DNA of 64,000 nt from Loxodes magnus (GCA_946699065.1 CAMPDV010001254.1:62001-126000); one strand, 5' to 3'. Shown: positions 27,740 to 40,290, counted from the first letter of the stretch. The notes: generated by a model from the sequence alone, not told the origin. Program-made: numbers and translations.

Positions 27740-30700
27740 TCATGTTTATTTTTGGCTATTATGCTTGGATTTATGACTTCTTGGCTTTTTATTCTTTATC
27801 TATATTTTGTGATGTTTAGACACTTTTTTCTCTTCTATATCTCCATAAATCAAACAAAATTTATCCACTCCTTCTCGTTGACTTTATATAACTGTTGTGT
27901 TATGCATGCTCACTTTTTGTTTCGAGTCATCTTTATTGAATAAATTTTGTTGTTGTAACTACTCATTCTTCTATTGCTACTACATTTTCTCTTATTTCGC
28001 TTTTTTCCAAGATTTATATAAATCCATAAAAGAAAATATAAGTGATACTACTAAAGCTATTAATGTGAAAAGACAACATGTTATTGTGGTCACTACTCCT
28101 AATGTTTGCGCATCTGTATTTCAATCTTAAGTATAAGTGCTATAACTGTTAGCTTCGAAATAGAAGTTAAAGAAATAAATAAAAATGAGTACCATTTCTC
28201 CACTTATCTCAACAGCATACTACAAAATATTTTCAAAAGGTTTGAAATAAACTATATAAAAGAACCAAACTAAACAATGAATAAGGTATAATATGATTTA
28301 AGCTACTTATATCTCTACTAATATAATAGCTGCAAAAGAAACAAAAAGTCTCCTTACTAGAAAGAAAGTTTAGTAAAGTGTTTGCATCTTGTTATCCTAT
28401 TTCTTTTAGTCAAAGTAAACTATATACTTTTCTTTAATCTATGCTATTTATTTCTCTGTCTTCTCCTCTTTAGTTTCCTAAAATTTATTTTTTAAACTGT
28501 AATATTTATTAAGGACTTGAAAGCTATGAAAAATGCATGCTATTTAAATAATCTAAATATAAAAACTTACTAGTACTAGGATAGCAAGGAAGGAGTTCAA
28601 GCCAGAATAAAAATCAGAAACAGTAAAGTGATAAAGTTGTAACATAACAGCATTATTAATCTGAAGAGCCTTAATACTATAAATCACTGAGACGTAGTTT
28701 CTGTTCGTAAATTTAGTTCTTATTTTCTCTATTTTAGTTTTGTAACACTTGAGTCCAATAATCTTGAGTAGTAAATCAATAAAAAGTAAAATGAATAGCA
28801 GGAAAAGGGCTTCAAATAAATTGGATAATAGAGTGTAGCTTTAGTAATTAAGTTAAACATAAATTTATTTATCTATTTTCAATTAGTTGGAATTTAGATT
28901 TAAACCAATAAAATTATTATTACTTAGTCCATTTTATTTCTATTTATTGTCAAAGCTAGTATAATAGTAAGCGTTAAGAACTTCAGGTCTTTATACATCA
29001 ACGTATACGCTCATAAGAATGAGTTGAGTTATAAAAATAGCTTATAAAAATTTAGGAGTACTTGCTGAATACTTAGAGTTACTAAAAAAGCTAGTTAATA
29101 AAGAATTTAAACTTACTAAAGCACTAGTGTAAACAAGAGCAGTAGATATATCAGAAGAATTTTGTATAAAATCTTTTTCCGAGTTTGAAATTTAGAAGTC
29201 ATCAAGACTCTTTTTCATATCCTTAAATTAATCTTATTTCTATTCCTCTTCTTAATTTTAAGAGTCAGTATTATTTTCATTGTTACCAGATTTCGAATTA
29301 TTCTTTTATTTTTTCTCAATGCATTCATTATTTGATAATGTAAAATTTATCTAGCACTAAGAGCATTCTATCTTCTATGAAATATTTCATGAACAAAACT
29401 AGCAGTGAGGAATTATTTCGCAAGATTAGCAAGTTTTATTGATATTTATCTAGTCTTATTAACATTCTTTAACACAAGAAGTTTCTTGAAAAAGAAAATA
29501 AGGATTGTAGCACTCTAAACATGCTCCTCTTTCGATATCGCAAAATTTGCAGTTTTCTATCTTTTGTGAACACTTTTGACAAATGGAGTTCTGAATATAG
29601 TAAATTTGATTAGGACAACTTTCAATGCACATATTATCAAACAAAACATAAGGGTCCTAACATTTAAGACACTCAGTACCATTTATATTACACATTTCAC
29701 AATTACTTAAGCTCTAATTACATAGCTAACAACTTTAACTCTGTTCATAATAAAGATTGCTTGAACAATTCTAAACACATTTATTGCCGAATAAAAGCCA
29801 AGATTCCAAGCATTTTACGCAGATATCTCCATTTGAATTGCATTCTTAGCAATTTTCTAACTTATTTTCGCATTTTAGGCAAGTAGAATTTTCAATAAAA
29901 AACGTTTCGTTAGGACAGTTCTAGATGCACTAGTTTTCGAATAAGATAAAAGTCTCTTTGCATTGTAAGCACAATGATCCATTTAAATTGCATCTTTAAC
30001 ATTTTTCTATTGAGGAATTACAGCTTATGCAAATAAAATCCTCAACATAAAAACTATCGTTAGGGCAATTTTAAACGCATTAATTTTAGATTAAAAGTAA
30101 TGGATATTAACACTTTGTACACAAAGTTCCAGTTTCACAATTCTAGATTCTAGATTCGCATTTGAAGCAAGTTAAGTTATTTTAAAAATATGTTTTGCTT
30201 ATGCATTTCTCTACACACTAACTATTTTATAATAATCAAGGATTTTAACACTTAGAGCATATAGTTCCTTGTTAATTGCACTCTTCACAATTTAAAATGA
30301 TTTCATTACAAAACTCGCATTATTTATTATTGTCTTAGTCTTATTATGTTATAGGACATGTACTATTACATACTTATTCTACTGATAACTTTAAATTGCA
30401 TATGCATGAATCTGCCTATAAATCTCATGGGGAATAGCATTGGATGCAATTATTAGAATTAATTCCATAACAATTAAAGCATTAGGAATTACAAGTAATA
30501 GAACTTTATTATAGAAAGCCCTAATAAGACTAGTCTAAAATGTACTGAAAGTCGACAATGCCTAAATATTAATTCTTATAATATCTTAATGAATAAGTAG
30601 TCCCAGTAAAACTTCAAGCCTTATTAATACTTCCTTAATTTATTTCAGTACTTGAAGTAAAAGGCAATAATTACCCAAAGGATTCTGATAGAGTCTAAAA

Positions 30701-31147
30701 CTAGTTATTTTTCTTTTAATGAGTTGCGAGAGCTATAAAATCTCCTTGAGAATTAATTGCACGTCCAAAAAATACCCAGATATCACTAAAAAAGAAGATG
30801 GTTAATTACTTTATATCATAAATTGAAATGCTTTAAATTATTTAGAAAGTAGTTTGCTAATTTGTTTAATCTTAGGTCAAACCGAATTCCAGAAAATTCG
30901 AAACACCATCATGAAATTGAAGGAAAATACCATGAATCTCTACTTGTTTACTAGAGCTAAATTTTAACCAGGCTGTAACGCTAAATTAAAGTCCTTGGGG
31001 ATCTTAGCCATATTCAGAAAAAGTTTTAGATGGCAATGAGTTAGTATCTCTTTAAGTTGGAACATTTGGGTCAAGTATATCAAAAAATGTTAATTAAGCT
31101 GAGATTCTAGAGATAAGGAAATAAAAGATAATTAAAGAGATTGACAT
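27740..31147 (-). CDS. Gene C: diverged inverted paralog of gene A
   Basis: Read from ATG at 31147 the frame stays open to TGA 27740-27742 (about 1135 residues). Signal peptide, LamG-like domain, cysteine repeats and membrane segments are in the same order as in gene A. One cysteine unit is shortened in frame (CETGTLCTKC in place of CETCDITEALCTKC). It has TGG where A has TGA at two Trp sites (30776-30778 and 29798-29800) and TGA (30614-30616) where A and D have TGG. It keeps TGA at other sites. TAA replaces CAA and CAA replaces TAA at Gln positions. No frameshift is seen until one extra base near 27840, which changes the last 30 or so residues. The differences are mostly conservative, as expected for a gene kept under selection. 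Confidence 0.82.
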
Positions 31148-33021
31148 TTTATTTATAAATAGTTATGCTTATATCAATAATAAACATAGATATAAGCTAT
31201 TTAATAAATTAAACTAATTTAATTTACATCATCAATTTATCAAATATGGGAAGAAAATAAATCTCAAATGACTTTAACTTTAACTCTAATCTACAATAGC
31301 AAGCTTTCTCAAGATATTATAAAAATTCATAATATGATAAATAATAATTGAAGTAATCAAGATAATTGGATAGAAGTATAGTGCTGCATATAAGCAGCTC
31401 TTAAATTTATTTGTTATACTTTGAATTTAGCTATATATATCCTTTTATTTCAAATTTAAAGCTATTTAGAAGTTTAATACTTCGAACGTTTTTTAAATAA
31501 AAAATAGAGATTATGTGTTTATAATTACATTTAGTGTAGATAAATTTTAAACTAATGATAATTCAGGGAAATAAGTTTAAGTTATGCTTATTAATGAGAA
31601 GTCACTTAAAAAATTCGTTGAAGGCAAGATCTTGTAGAGTATTTACTTTATCAACTTAATTATTTTTTAATATTGTTGCCTTCATTGAAATTTTCTATAT
31701 ACACATTATTTAATTTATAACTTTTCAAACTTTCCTCCGAAATATAGATGATTATATACTACACAAAATCTAAATCGTTTTCTCTCTTTTATTTATGGCA
31801 TTATTAGTTAAAAAAGCTGCTTTTGATATTATTTTGGCTTGAAGTTTAAATTGAATAATTATTATTCTTAAAGATTTATTTTAAGAATTATATCTTCAAC
31901 ACTTGTATATGCACAATAACTTTTTTATTCATTTATTTATAGAGATTTATAAGTATCTTGTAAGCTAAAGTAGAGAATAAACTCTTTTTAGCATTAATTA
32001 TTTTTTATTGTTTTATAGCTTTTTATTGTCATTTACTTTGTTATGTTTAGAGTTAAACTAATTCTGCTTTGCGAAAATTAATTTTTATCCTTATTGCTAA
32101 CAGTAAACATCTAATTTATCTCTTATATTAATAAGGTTTATTTAGAAAATGCATAATCATTAGTGGACTTTAATTTGATGCTTCGTAAAATTTATTATTA
32201 AAGAGGGATATAAAATAAAACATTTTTATAGCTAATTTATTTTGAAAGATTACTTTAAGAGTTATCTTAAGAGATAATTAATTTGAAGGTATTTTACTAA
32301 GAACAAGTTTATAGTAAGATAGTAATAAGAAAACTTTAAAATGCTATAATCATTCAATTAGCCAAAATCTTTCTTTCAACTTACTCCTTAAGTTTCTATC
32401 CTTTTTTATTAAATTTAGACTGGAATTAGAAAGTCTGTAGTAGATAATTGAAAAAATAAAACCACGATAAATAACATGATTAAGATACTTTGAATGACTT
32501 AGTGGATTACAAGCTTATAATAAAAATTATTAGATAACAAAGACTTTATTTCTAATTCTTCTAGTTAAAGTATAATTCTCTTAATACAAAATAAAATCAG
32601 AAAATAAATATTCTAAACAAAATATTCAAAAGTCTATAAATGTTAACAATCAAGTAATTAAGTAGCCAAAGGTATGATTTTCAACACTTGTTATAATACA
32701 GCTATAATCACATTTTTTAGTTAAGCTTTAGTTAATTAAGAGGAAAGAAAATTGAAAATATTTATAAAGTTATATTATTTTTAAATAGATAATGAATTTA
32801 TACCTTACAAGTATTATATTATAATTTAAGCTTATTACACCTATAAAGATAGATATACTTATAATTATTAAAATTATAAATGTAATGCATATAGTACTTT
32901 ATTTTATATTTAGTATATGGTTAAATTTTAAGATTCTGTGTTTTAAATTTAAAACTAACTATCTGTCTCTTAAGATTAATAAAAAATTGTAAGCTAAAAG
33001 GTAAAATATCTTAAATAACAA

Positions 33022-33535
33022 AGTTATAAATAAATAAATAAATAAATTTGATTATAGAGCGCGTAGCACTCTCGTTGATGCGCAGCTCTTTAAAAAAAAT
33101 GTTTCATACTGACAAGAATGTTTGTTACTGATAAAATTATCAGATACTGATAAACCTTGTTCAATACTGGTATAATTATTCAGTACTGATAAAAATGTTC
33201 AATACTGATATAATTTTAGAATACTCGTAATCTTTAATACTTGCTGGAGGTCCAAGGACATGGCAGGATTGTGTCTCATTGCATCACCAAAGCAGAGGGA
33301 GACATATGTCAATTATGGGTACTTAAATTCCCCACCTCTGATGAAGCTCGCAATATTATTTATTTTTCGTTCCAGAATTAAAAATAAATTAAGCCAAGTC
33401 AAGCCACTGTCGAAGGTCTAAAAATCTTATGTCTCGAGGCCAAACCAAAGCAGAGGAAGACATAAAGTCGATTATGGGTACTTAACTTCCCCAACCTCTG
33501 ATGAAGGTGACCTTTTTGTTAACCTTCGAACAACT
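33022..33535 (-). mobile_element. SINE-A in the inverted copy
   Basis: At the site matching the SINE-A of units 1 and 2, in the same orientation relative to the gene, with the same modules, 19-bp repeats and hairpin tail. Its 5' end is about 15 bp shorter (the element begins GTTGTTCGAAGG directly after the flank), and the TTTA tail is longer. Because flank and position match, this is one ancestral insertion inherited by both blocks. Confidence 0.75.
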
Positions 33536-33830
33536 ATATAATAATAATCTATTTTCAATTAAATTTAATGGGTTAAGCTATTTTTCTAAACGTTATTCTG
33601 AATTATTATTTTATTTTATTGGTCTAGAAATATAATCTTATTCGTAGATTTCTCAGAGAATACTGCTGTGGAGTTTTAATGATTTATATAGATTGAATCT
33701 TAAATTTCTATTAGTCTAGCAAATAAAATTCCAAATATAAAATAAAAAAATCTATGAATCTCATAAATTCTAAAATAAAAATAACTAACCATTTTAGAAA
33801 AAAGATAAAAAGTATAAAATGCTTTAACTT

Positions 33831-35050
33831 TTCTTTTCTAAGACTAGTATAAAAATTTCAAATATTTAGAATACTTGATATTATTCTAGATTAAACATAA
33901 TTATTATTTCGTTTTTAATTTTTGCAATTAAATTTTTTACTATTTCATCTTTATATAATATTTTATAGGTAAATTTTTCCCATCTTACCTTTTATATTTT
34001 TTCTATATAAAACCAAAAATAATAATATCATTTATTATAGTGCTTTATACATCAATAGGTAACCACTTTAACACAAATTATTTCGGACTTTATTTCAATA
34101 TTGATCGAAAATATCTAGAGTCTAAATTTTATTTTAAATCATATTAGTCTATTCATCAAGTTGAGCTTAATTTTTAAAAAATAATTTAGTCAAAAATTTT
34201 TTTTTCATTTTTTGTTTTTATTATAAGTATTTTTAAAAGAGATTTTTAAATTAGCTTTTTAAATTATAAAAATAAAAATTTATCAAGTTTAAATAGATCT
34301 TTCTATATTTTGAATTACCAATATATTTTTTTATCTGGATCTAAATTAAAAAATATTTATTTTTAGATACAAACTAATTATTTGCTAAAATTACATAGTC
34401 TGTTTCGATTTCAGTTACTTTATCAAATTATTTTCCTAAATGAATGTAATTTTTGAATACTAAATTAAAAAAATTTTCTTCTAATCGTCTAAAATAATAC
34501 TATGAATTAAAATAAATCAAATTATGTAAAATGTATTTTAACTTTATATCCTTTTAATTTTTAGTATTTTAGAAATTATAAATAAAAGCAATCATTCTTT
34601 ATTTATCTAAGTTAGAAATTTTGTGGGATTTATAATAAAAATTTTTCATTATTTGCCATTTAAAGCTTAGTATTAAAGAAATTTTTCAAATTTTGCAAGG
34701 TTTTTATTTAAATTTTTAGTTTTATCATTCTTTTTAACTAATGTAAATAGATATAAATTTAAGTTTCTTTACAATTTTTTTTAATCATTTGAAATAAAAT
34801 ACCTTAAAATTTTATAAGTAAATTTCTTTTAGTTATTAAATTAATTTTTAATTTTTTATAAGCAATCAATATCCTAGTTAAAATGATATTAGAAAGAATC
34901 TTTTATTTGTTTACTTTTTTAATGTTTTTATATATATTTTTTATTTATTATTTTTTTAATGATTTTATTTTTTTTGCAACAATTTTATATTTATTATTTG
35001 ATATTTTCTTAAATTGATTATTTAAAAAATAAAATATACTTTAATTTTTT
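33831..35050. other. A+T-rich sequence, no gene seen
   Basis: Dominated by T- and A-runs. No codon-like composition, repeat or element boundary is apparent. Confidence 0.5.
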
Positions 35051-35170
35051 ATATTAAATGGATTAAACCACTTCTAAAAGAAAAGCTTAAACAACCTTAA
35101 CTATGAAACACTAAAAAGAGATATAAAGGCTGTTCTTGCAGAATCAGACCCCAAAATCTTAGTTCTTGGA

Positions 35171-35800
35171 ATGAAACGAAAATTTAGGATCTTGCTACAA
35201 GTCATGTATAGAACCAAAAAGAAAAATTAATAAAAAAAAGGAAATTAGCAGCAAATCGGAAAACGGTAAGGTAAACTTCCAACTAAAATTAATAAAGAAA
35301 GGTTTAGCCAGTTTATCTTGTAGACATAATCAATAGTCTAATAAAACTAAACCAATGGTATCCTATGTACATTGAGAAAGTACAAAAGCTAATTTATGCC
35401 TATAATCGGAGAAATATATTAAAATATTGATTACTCAATAGGGAAGTATTTTTAGTAAGACGATGCTATGTTTTTATAAAAGTAAATAATATAAGAAAAA
35501 ACTATGGATTAAACTGAACTGAATATATTGCTCAAGAGAAGGTAAACATTTTAGAAAAAAAAGTATTAAGGAATAGAATTACAATAATCAATAACAGAAG
35601 TGAATAATACAATAATGATGAAAATGATAAAAGGAGTTACAATTCAAATAATTTAAAAAAGGCAAGAAGAAAACTGATTATTGGAATATGAAGAAGACCG
35701 AGTTTAAATGAAAGAATAGAAAGAAATTTATCAACAATTTAGGAAGCATCAAGAAAGATTCCATAAACAATAATACAATTAAATTTATTTAAAACAGTGA
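35171..35800 (+). CDS. Hypothetical Gln/Lys-rich coiled-coil protein (possibly gag-like)
   Basis: I do not recognise this protein. From ATG 35171 the frame is open to TGA 35798-35800 and reads as a basic, Gln-rich, helix-forming protein (KRKFRILLQVMYRTKKK, then a long Glu/Lys/Gln-rich stretch with coiled-coil character). Its codon composition contrasts with the surrounding A+T-rich DNA. The open frame extends upstream to 35051 without an earlier ATG, so the start may be missed or decayed. One internal TGA (35675-35677) sits in EEN-W-LLEYEEDR, where Trp fits. Another frame begins MDQTTSKRK at 35059 and is also open for a while, so a frameshift near the start is possible. A weak reverse-transcriptase-like piece lies 1 kb downstream, so this may be the gag part of a dead retroelement. 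Confidence 0.4.
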
Positions 35801-36808
35801 TAATCTTATTAAAGGAGGAATTATGTTATCTATGATATTATTATTAAAAATCGTGAATAATATTAAACTTTATTTATGTAAATAACTATTATTTATTAGT
35901 ACGATTAAGGAAGATAATACCGATAAATTATCTAATCCAATAATTTTTTTAAAGTAAATATAATAAAAAAAATGTTATTCGAAATAATTTTGACTGCTTA
36001 ATAAAAAAATAATTATCTGTTTAAATTGAGATATTTATTGAAATATACGATTTATTTCTTGTAATATCTTTATTTATTAACAGATTAAATAATATTTAAT
36101 TACTTTATTAAAATTTTTTAAAATTGAATCATTTTTTGTATTAAGAAACTTAAATAAAAGCAGTAGCAGAACTTTTCCTATAATTTTTAAGGTTAAGAAA
36201 TTTTTATATTAAAAATAGCTAAAAATGTGTTATGAGGGATTAAATTTTTCAAAAAATTAAGATATTTAGAATTAAAAAAAACACCTTTTAAAATTTTAAT
36301 TATATATAGAAATTTCTATTTAAAATTTAAATTATAATGAAAGAAATAAAAAATATCTTAATAATAATGGTATTAATAAAATATTGAAGTTATTATTACT
36401 AATAAGTATGACTATAAAGATAAAAAATTGGCACTTATTTTAAAGAAGATATTAAAAATTAATCAATTAGAAATTAAAAATCTTTCATGAAATCCTAAAT
36501 ATTTTAAAAATAAAAGAAAATTAAATATTAAAATAAAAAATAAATAATAAGTATAAATAATAAAATCAAAATAGAAAAATATATAAAGAATTTAAAGATT
36601 TAAAAGAAAAATATAATTTATTATTATATTGAGATAATCTAGACAAAATTAAAAATATATTTATATAATTTTGAAATAATTAGTGCAATTTTACAGAGCT
36701 TAATTGAGAATTACAAATTGTACTTGATATTTTTAATATTTTTAAATTACTTAAAAAAGAATAGCAAAAATAAAATTAAAGTACAAATAAAAAGAAAAAT
36801 TAGCTTCT
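35801..36808. other. A+T-rich sequence, no gene seen
   Basis: Simple A+T-rich sequence with no coding signal on either strand. Confidence 0.5.
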
Positions 36809-36923
36809 TACAGGAGCAAAACTAAAAAAGAGCTATTAAAACTATTTGGTTTTATCGATTTCTTCAAGAAACATAAACATTTTCGCGTCTTTGGGAAGTT
36901 ACGTTAATAGAAATATAAGTGAA
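36809..36923 (+). pseudogene. Possible Ty3/gypsy-type RT remnant
   Basis: A short frame reads KELLKLFGFIDFFKKHKHF. It resembles the block just after the catalytic site of LTR-retroelement reverse transcriptases, where a leucine-rich turn (LRSFLGLxNFFRKFI-like) is typical. Nothing before or after it is recognisable. The match is short and judged by eye, so it is only a suggestion. Confidence 0.25.
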
Positions 36924-37939
36924 TGTTTGTATTTAGTAGAAAAATTAAGTTCTTTTTAAAATTTAAAATAATAATAGTATTCAATTTAAAAAGTAATTTG
37001 AAATAACTAAGATGAAAAATAAACTCAAGAAAAATTAAAAAAATAGACTTTATAAATTACTAAATAACAAATTAAAAGATAATAATTTTCCAGAAACTTC
37101 AAAGAATGCAAAAAGATTTAAAAGGCTTAACTTACCATGAGATTATTTATACTTTAGAATAGAAATAAAAAATTTTACAAGGAGTACTGATAAAAAAATA
37201 ATTTAGTAAGATATTTATTTATAATCAGAAAACACAAACAAATTTTTAACCAAAAATATAAAATAAAACTATTTATAAGTAAAAATATTTAATGCATACT
37301 AATAAGAATGTCTATTTATAATCATCAATGATTACTATTCAAAATAAAAAAAATTTAATTTTTATAAAAAGGAAAGAAAAATTCAGTATTATTAGTGATA
37401 AAATATCTCTTTGGTTAAAAATAAATAACTATATTAATTTTAAAATTTTTTAAACTTATTTACTTCTTATTTTTATAAAATAATTAGGAAACGTTTGAAA
37501 CATTAAATTGTGAAAAATATGATGCTATTTAGTTAACATTATTTATATTAATAAAGTTAAAAAAATATAAAAATCAATCAAAAAATTATAAAATTAATCA
37601 AAGCACTTTATAATGAATATAAAAATTAAAAATAACTATAATTAAATAATCAATAAACTTTTATTCCTAAATAATTTAAAAAATATTAAAAATTAAGCGC
37701 AAAAATTTTTACTTCGCGAATTAATTTTCGAAATATTTAAATTTTTCAATTTATTTTTTTATCTTGTATTTCTTTTTTCAATTTTATTTAAACTTAAATT
37801 AGTAAAATTATGTTTTTTATTTAATTTTATATTTACAAAGAAACAATTTTTAACCATTTTTATTTTTTTTAAGACAAATTTTCTTGATTTTCAGTTATTT
37901 TAGTTTTTAAAAATTATAAATTTTGAAATTTATGATATT
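36924..37939. other. A+T-rich sequence, no gene seen
   Basis: A- and T-rich throughout; no element or frame with coding composition was found. Confidence 0.5.
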
Positions 37940-38263
37940 GACTTCAGAGTGATTTAGTCACAAGGTCACAGAAATTAGTTATCAATGTACTTTGCTTAAA
38001 TGATATTTCGATCTTATGCCTTCGCTCCAGCTGTGATATTATTTGAGAATATTTAAAAAGCAAGTAATCGTCCTATGTTATATAAACAAATTAAGTTCTG
38101 ACTTCGTATGTTCCTCTATATATAATTCTAATTTAAACTAGCTTAGGATTATTTAATATGATTTTTGTGAAATTCTAACACAACAAGGGAACGCAGCACC
38201 TTTAAATGATCTCTACTGAGGCAGTATGAGAGTCCTCTACTAAAATAATATTTGATGAGTTAA
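37940..38263 (+). CDS. Possible small hypothetical protein or exon
   Basis: Base composition rises sharply for about 320 bp, and one plus-strand frame reads as a plausible protein: DFRVIQSQGHRNQLSMYFAQ, then RSYAFAPAVILFENIQ and RPMLYKQIKFWLRMFLYIQ. It contains in-frame TGA codons at Trp-like places (KF-W-LRMF, LI-W-FL, FK-W-SLL). ATG 37985 is a possible start. The composition collapses at TAA 38261, which I take as the likely end, although under a TGA-only stop the frame would continue into A+T-rich sequence. I recognise no family. It might be a short mitochondrial-type membrane protein or one exon of a larger gene. Confidence 0.35.
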
Positions 38264-39939
38264 TTTTTTTAGAATTAATATACTTAATTCTAAATTTGAA
38301 AGTAAAAATTTATTTTGTAAAATTAAGAAAACATTTTAAATAATGTTCTAATTAGATTCTAATTAAAAGTAACTTGCTTAAGATTTTTTTTGTGATTTTT
38401 TCTCAAATAAATCTTGATTATGCTACTTTTTACTAAGTCTCATCTCCGTTTTTATTAAAATTAAAATCATTATATCTTACTGACTTTTACTATACTTTTT
38501 TCTAGCATTCTCTGGAAAAACTTAAAGTATTATCTAAAGCATCTTTTAGAGTTCTGTAAGTTTTTTTTGAAATGGAAACACATAAAGATTTTTTAAGTTA
38601 AAAAACTAAAATTTATTAAATTATTTCATTAGGAACATTTTTTAGCATCTAATTTTCAACTAAATTCCTTAGAATTCCTTTTTAAGTTTTACTCATCAAA
38701 TTTAACCCTATTTTTCTATAAAAATTGTAGTTTTTAGACTTAATAATTTTATTATTTTTAATTATATTTTATTTTTATATTTAATTTAAATACAAATCTT
38801 ATTATTCATAAAATATTTAGACTTATTTTTATAATTATAATAATTAATATGTTTTTACTGTATTTTCTTATAGATAATAAGTAATTTTAGTATATTTCCT
38901 GATCAATAATTTTGCTTACTTATGTTATATCTTCCTATTCATCATCATTGTTGCTTCCAAGTTTTTCATAGTTCAAAATGTTTTATAAACGTTTTTTCAT
39001 TTTGCTCATTAATTAGATTTCTTCAAAGTAGATTTTATGAAAGTTTCTTATTCTAAAATATATTTTTACTATTTTTTGATCAGAAAATTTTGATTAAATT
39101 AACTTAAATTATAAGTTACAAATTTGAGTAAATCATATTTTTTGAAATCTCAAAATTCTTCATATATATTCTTTTTATTTAGTTATTTGCTTTAATTTTA
39201 AAAATTAAATTAATTTATGAATCATTATTAAAAAATTCTATGTTTTTCAATATTATTAAATACATTATTTTAACCAATTTCATACTTAAATTAATCTTAT
39301 TAACAAAGATTAATAAATAAAATTTTATGTATTAAATTTTAAAATTGTATTTTTTTAGACTATATTGTCTTTACATTATTTTTTAGTATTTTAGTTATTC
39401 TAATTTGCTACTCAGAATTTTTGTCTATAATTTTTAAAATTTCTTAATATTAATCATTTAAGTCTTCAAATATTTATATTATTTTGAAAAGTAAATTTTA
39501 ATTAAGTTGCTACGAAGTATTTAAAAGTTTAATCTATGAAAGATAGAATTAAATTTAATTTTTTCTTGAGCAAAATTTAATTGAAAAAGATCAAAAGCGT
39601 ACTTCTTAAGTTCATGCAGAAAAATATAAAAATTTGAGAAATAAAAGATTAAAAATTTATACTTTTGATTTTTTGATAAAAGTTATTTTTACTATTAATT
39701 TAATCACTACATAATGAGGAATTTTTCAAAAATAGATTAGTATTTAAAAAGTAGTAGCAAGATAAAAATATATTCGTAGAATTTCAATTTAAATTAACAA
39801 AAATAATTATTTACTATAATAAAATATTACGATAACGTTAATAATATTAATTAATTTTATTCTTTAAATTGAAATATCATTAATTTAAATTGAAAATAAT
39901 GATTAAATGATAAAAATTTTGATAATATTTTGAATATTG
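38264..39939. other. A+T-rich sequence, no gene seen
   Basis: No coding composition or repeat was found up to the target duplication at 39940. Confidence 0.5.
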
Positions 39940-40290
39940 AATTATATTTTTATCTTTTAATTAATTAATTTCAACTAAAAAAGTTTTTTGACCTGAAACT
40001 TCTTTCCGATTGCACAACCCGACGCTCTCTTTTTATGGAATAACGGGGATATCCTGTTTTGCTCCAGACACAGCTGCAAGGGAGCTCCATCGCTATGAGC
40101 AGCCAGGCTTCAAGTCCCTACCAAGAGCGGATAATCTCAAAGACAGTGTTCCCTTCAGAAAATGACTCTGACCAGGGACTTTCTCAGCGACAGGAAAGGA
40201 ACTTGTTCCTAGCCTTAAAACCAGAAAATGTTGTCACGAAGGTCATTCTCAGCTCCCATCATCTTTTTCAATTATATTTTTATCTTTTAA
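39940..40290. mobile_element. 309-bp GC-rich insertion with perfect 21-bp target duplication
   Basis: The 21 bp at 39940-39960 (ATTATATTTTTATCTTTTAA preceded by A) recur exactly at 40270-40290. Between them lie 309 bp, of which about 40000-40265 has far more G and C than anything nearby. A plus-strand frame is open through it (for example RSLFMEQRGYPVLLQTQ and SPYQERIISKTVFPSENDSD) and uses CAG and CAA for Gln and GC-rich codons unlike the ciliate genes here. The A+T-rich left end (39961-40000) could be a tail if the insert is in minus orientation. The long duplication implies target-primed reverse transcription or a similar integration. I cannot identify the source: retrocopied RNA, an unusual SINE, or foreign DNA. 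Confidence 0.7.

Larger units (their letters stand above)
26000..33830 (-). repeat. Inverted, diverged copy of the repeat unit
   Basis: The reverse complement follows the order of the tandem unit: head region (33830-33536), SINE-A (33535-33022), 5' flank, gene C, 3' flank, and then the head of a next unit down to about 26000. Differences from units 1 and 2 are frequent, so it is an older copy. The left boundary is approximate because similarity fades gradually. Genes B and C are convergent, and the two blocks form long inverted repeat arms. Confidence 0.8.

Noticed and set aside
39961..40269. Calling the GC-rich insert a protein-coding gene
   Set aside because: The open frame is under 100 codons, has no recognised domain and runs into the flank; the insertion structure is the firmer fact.
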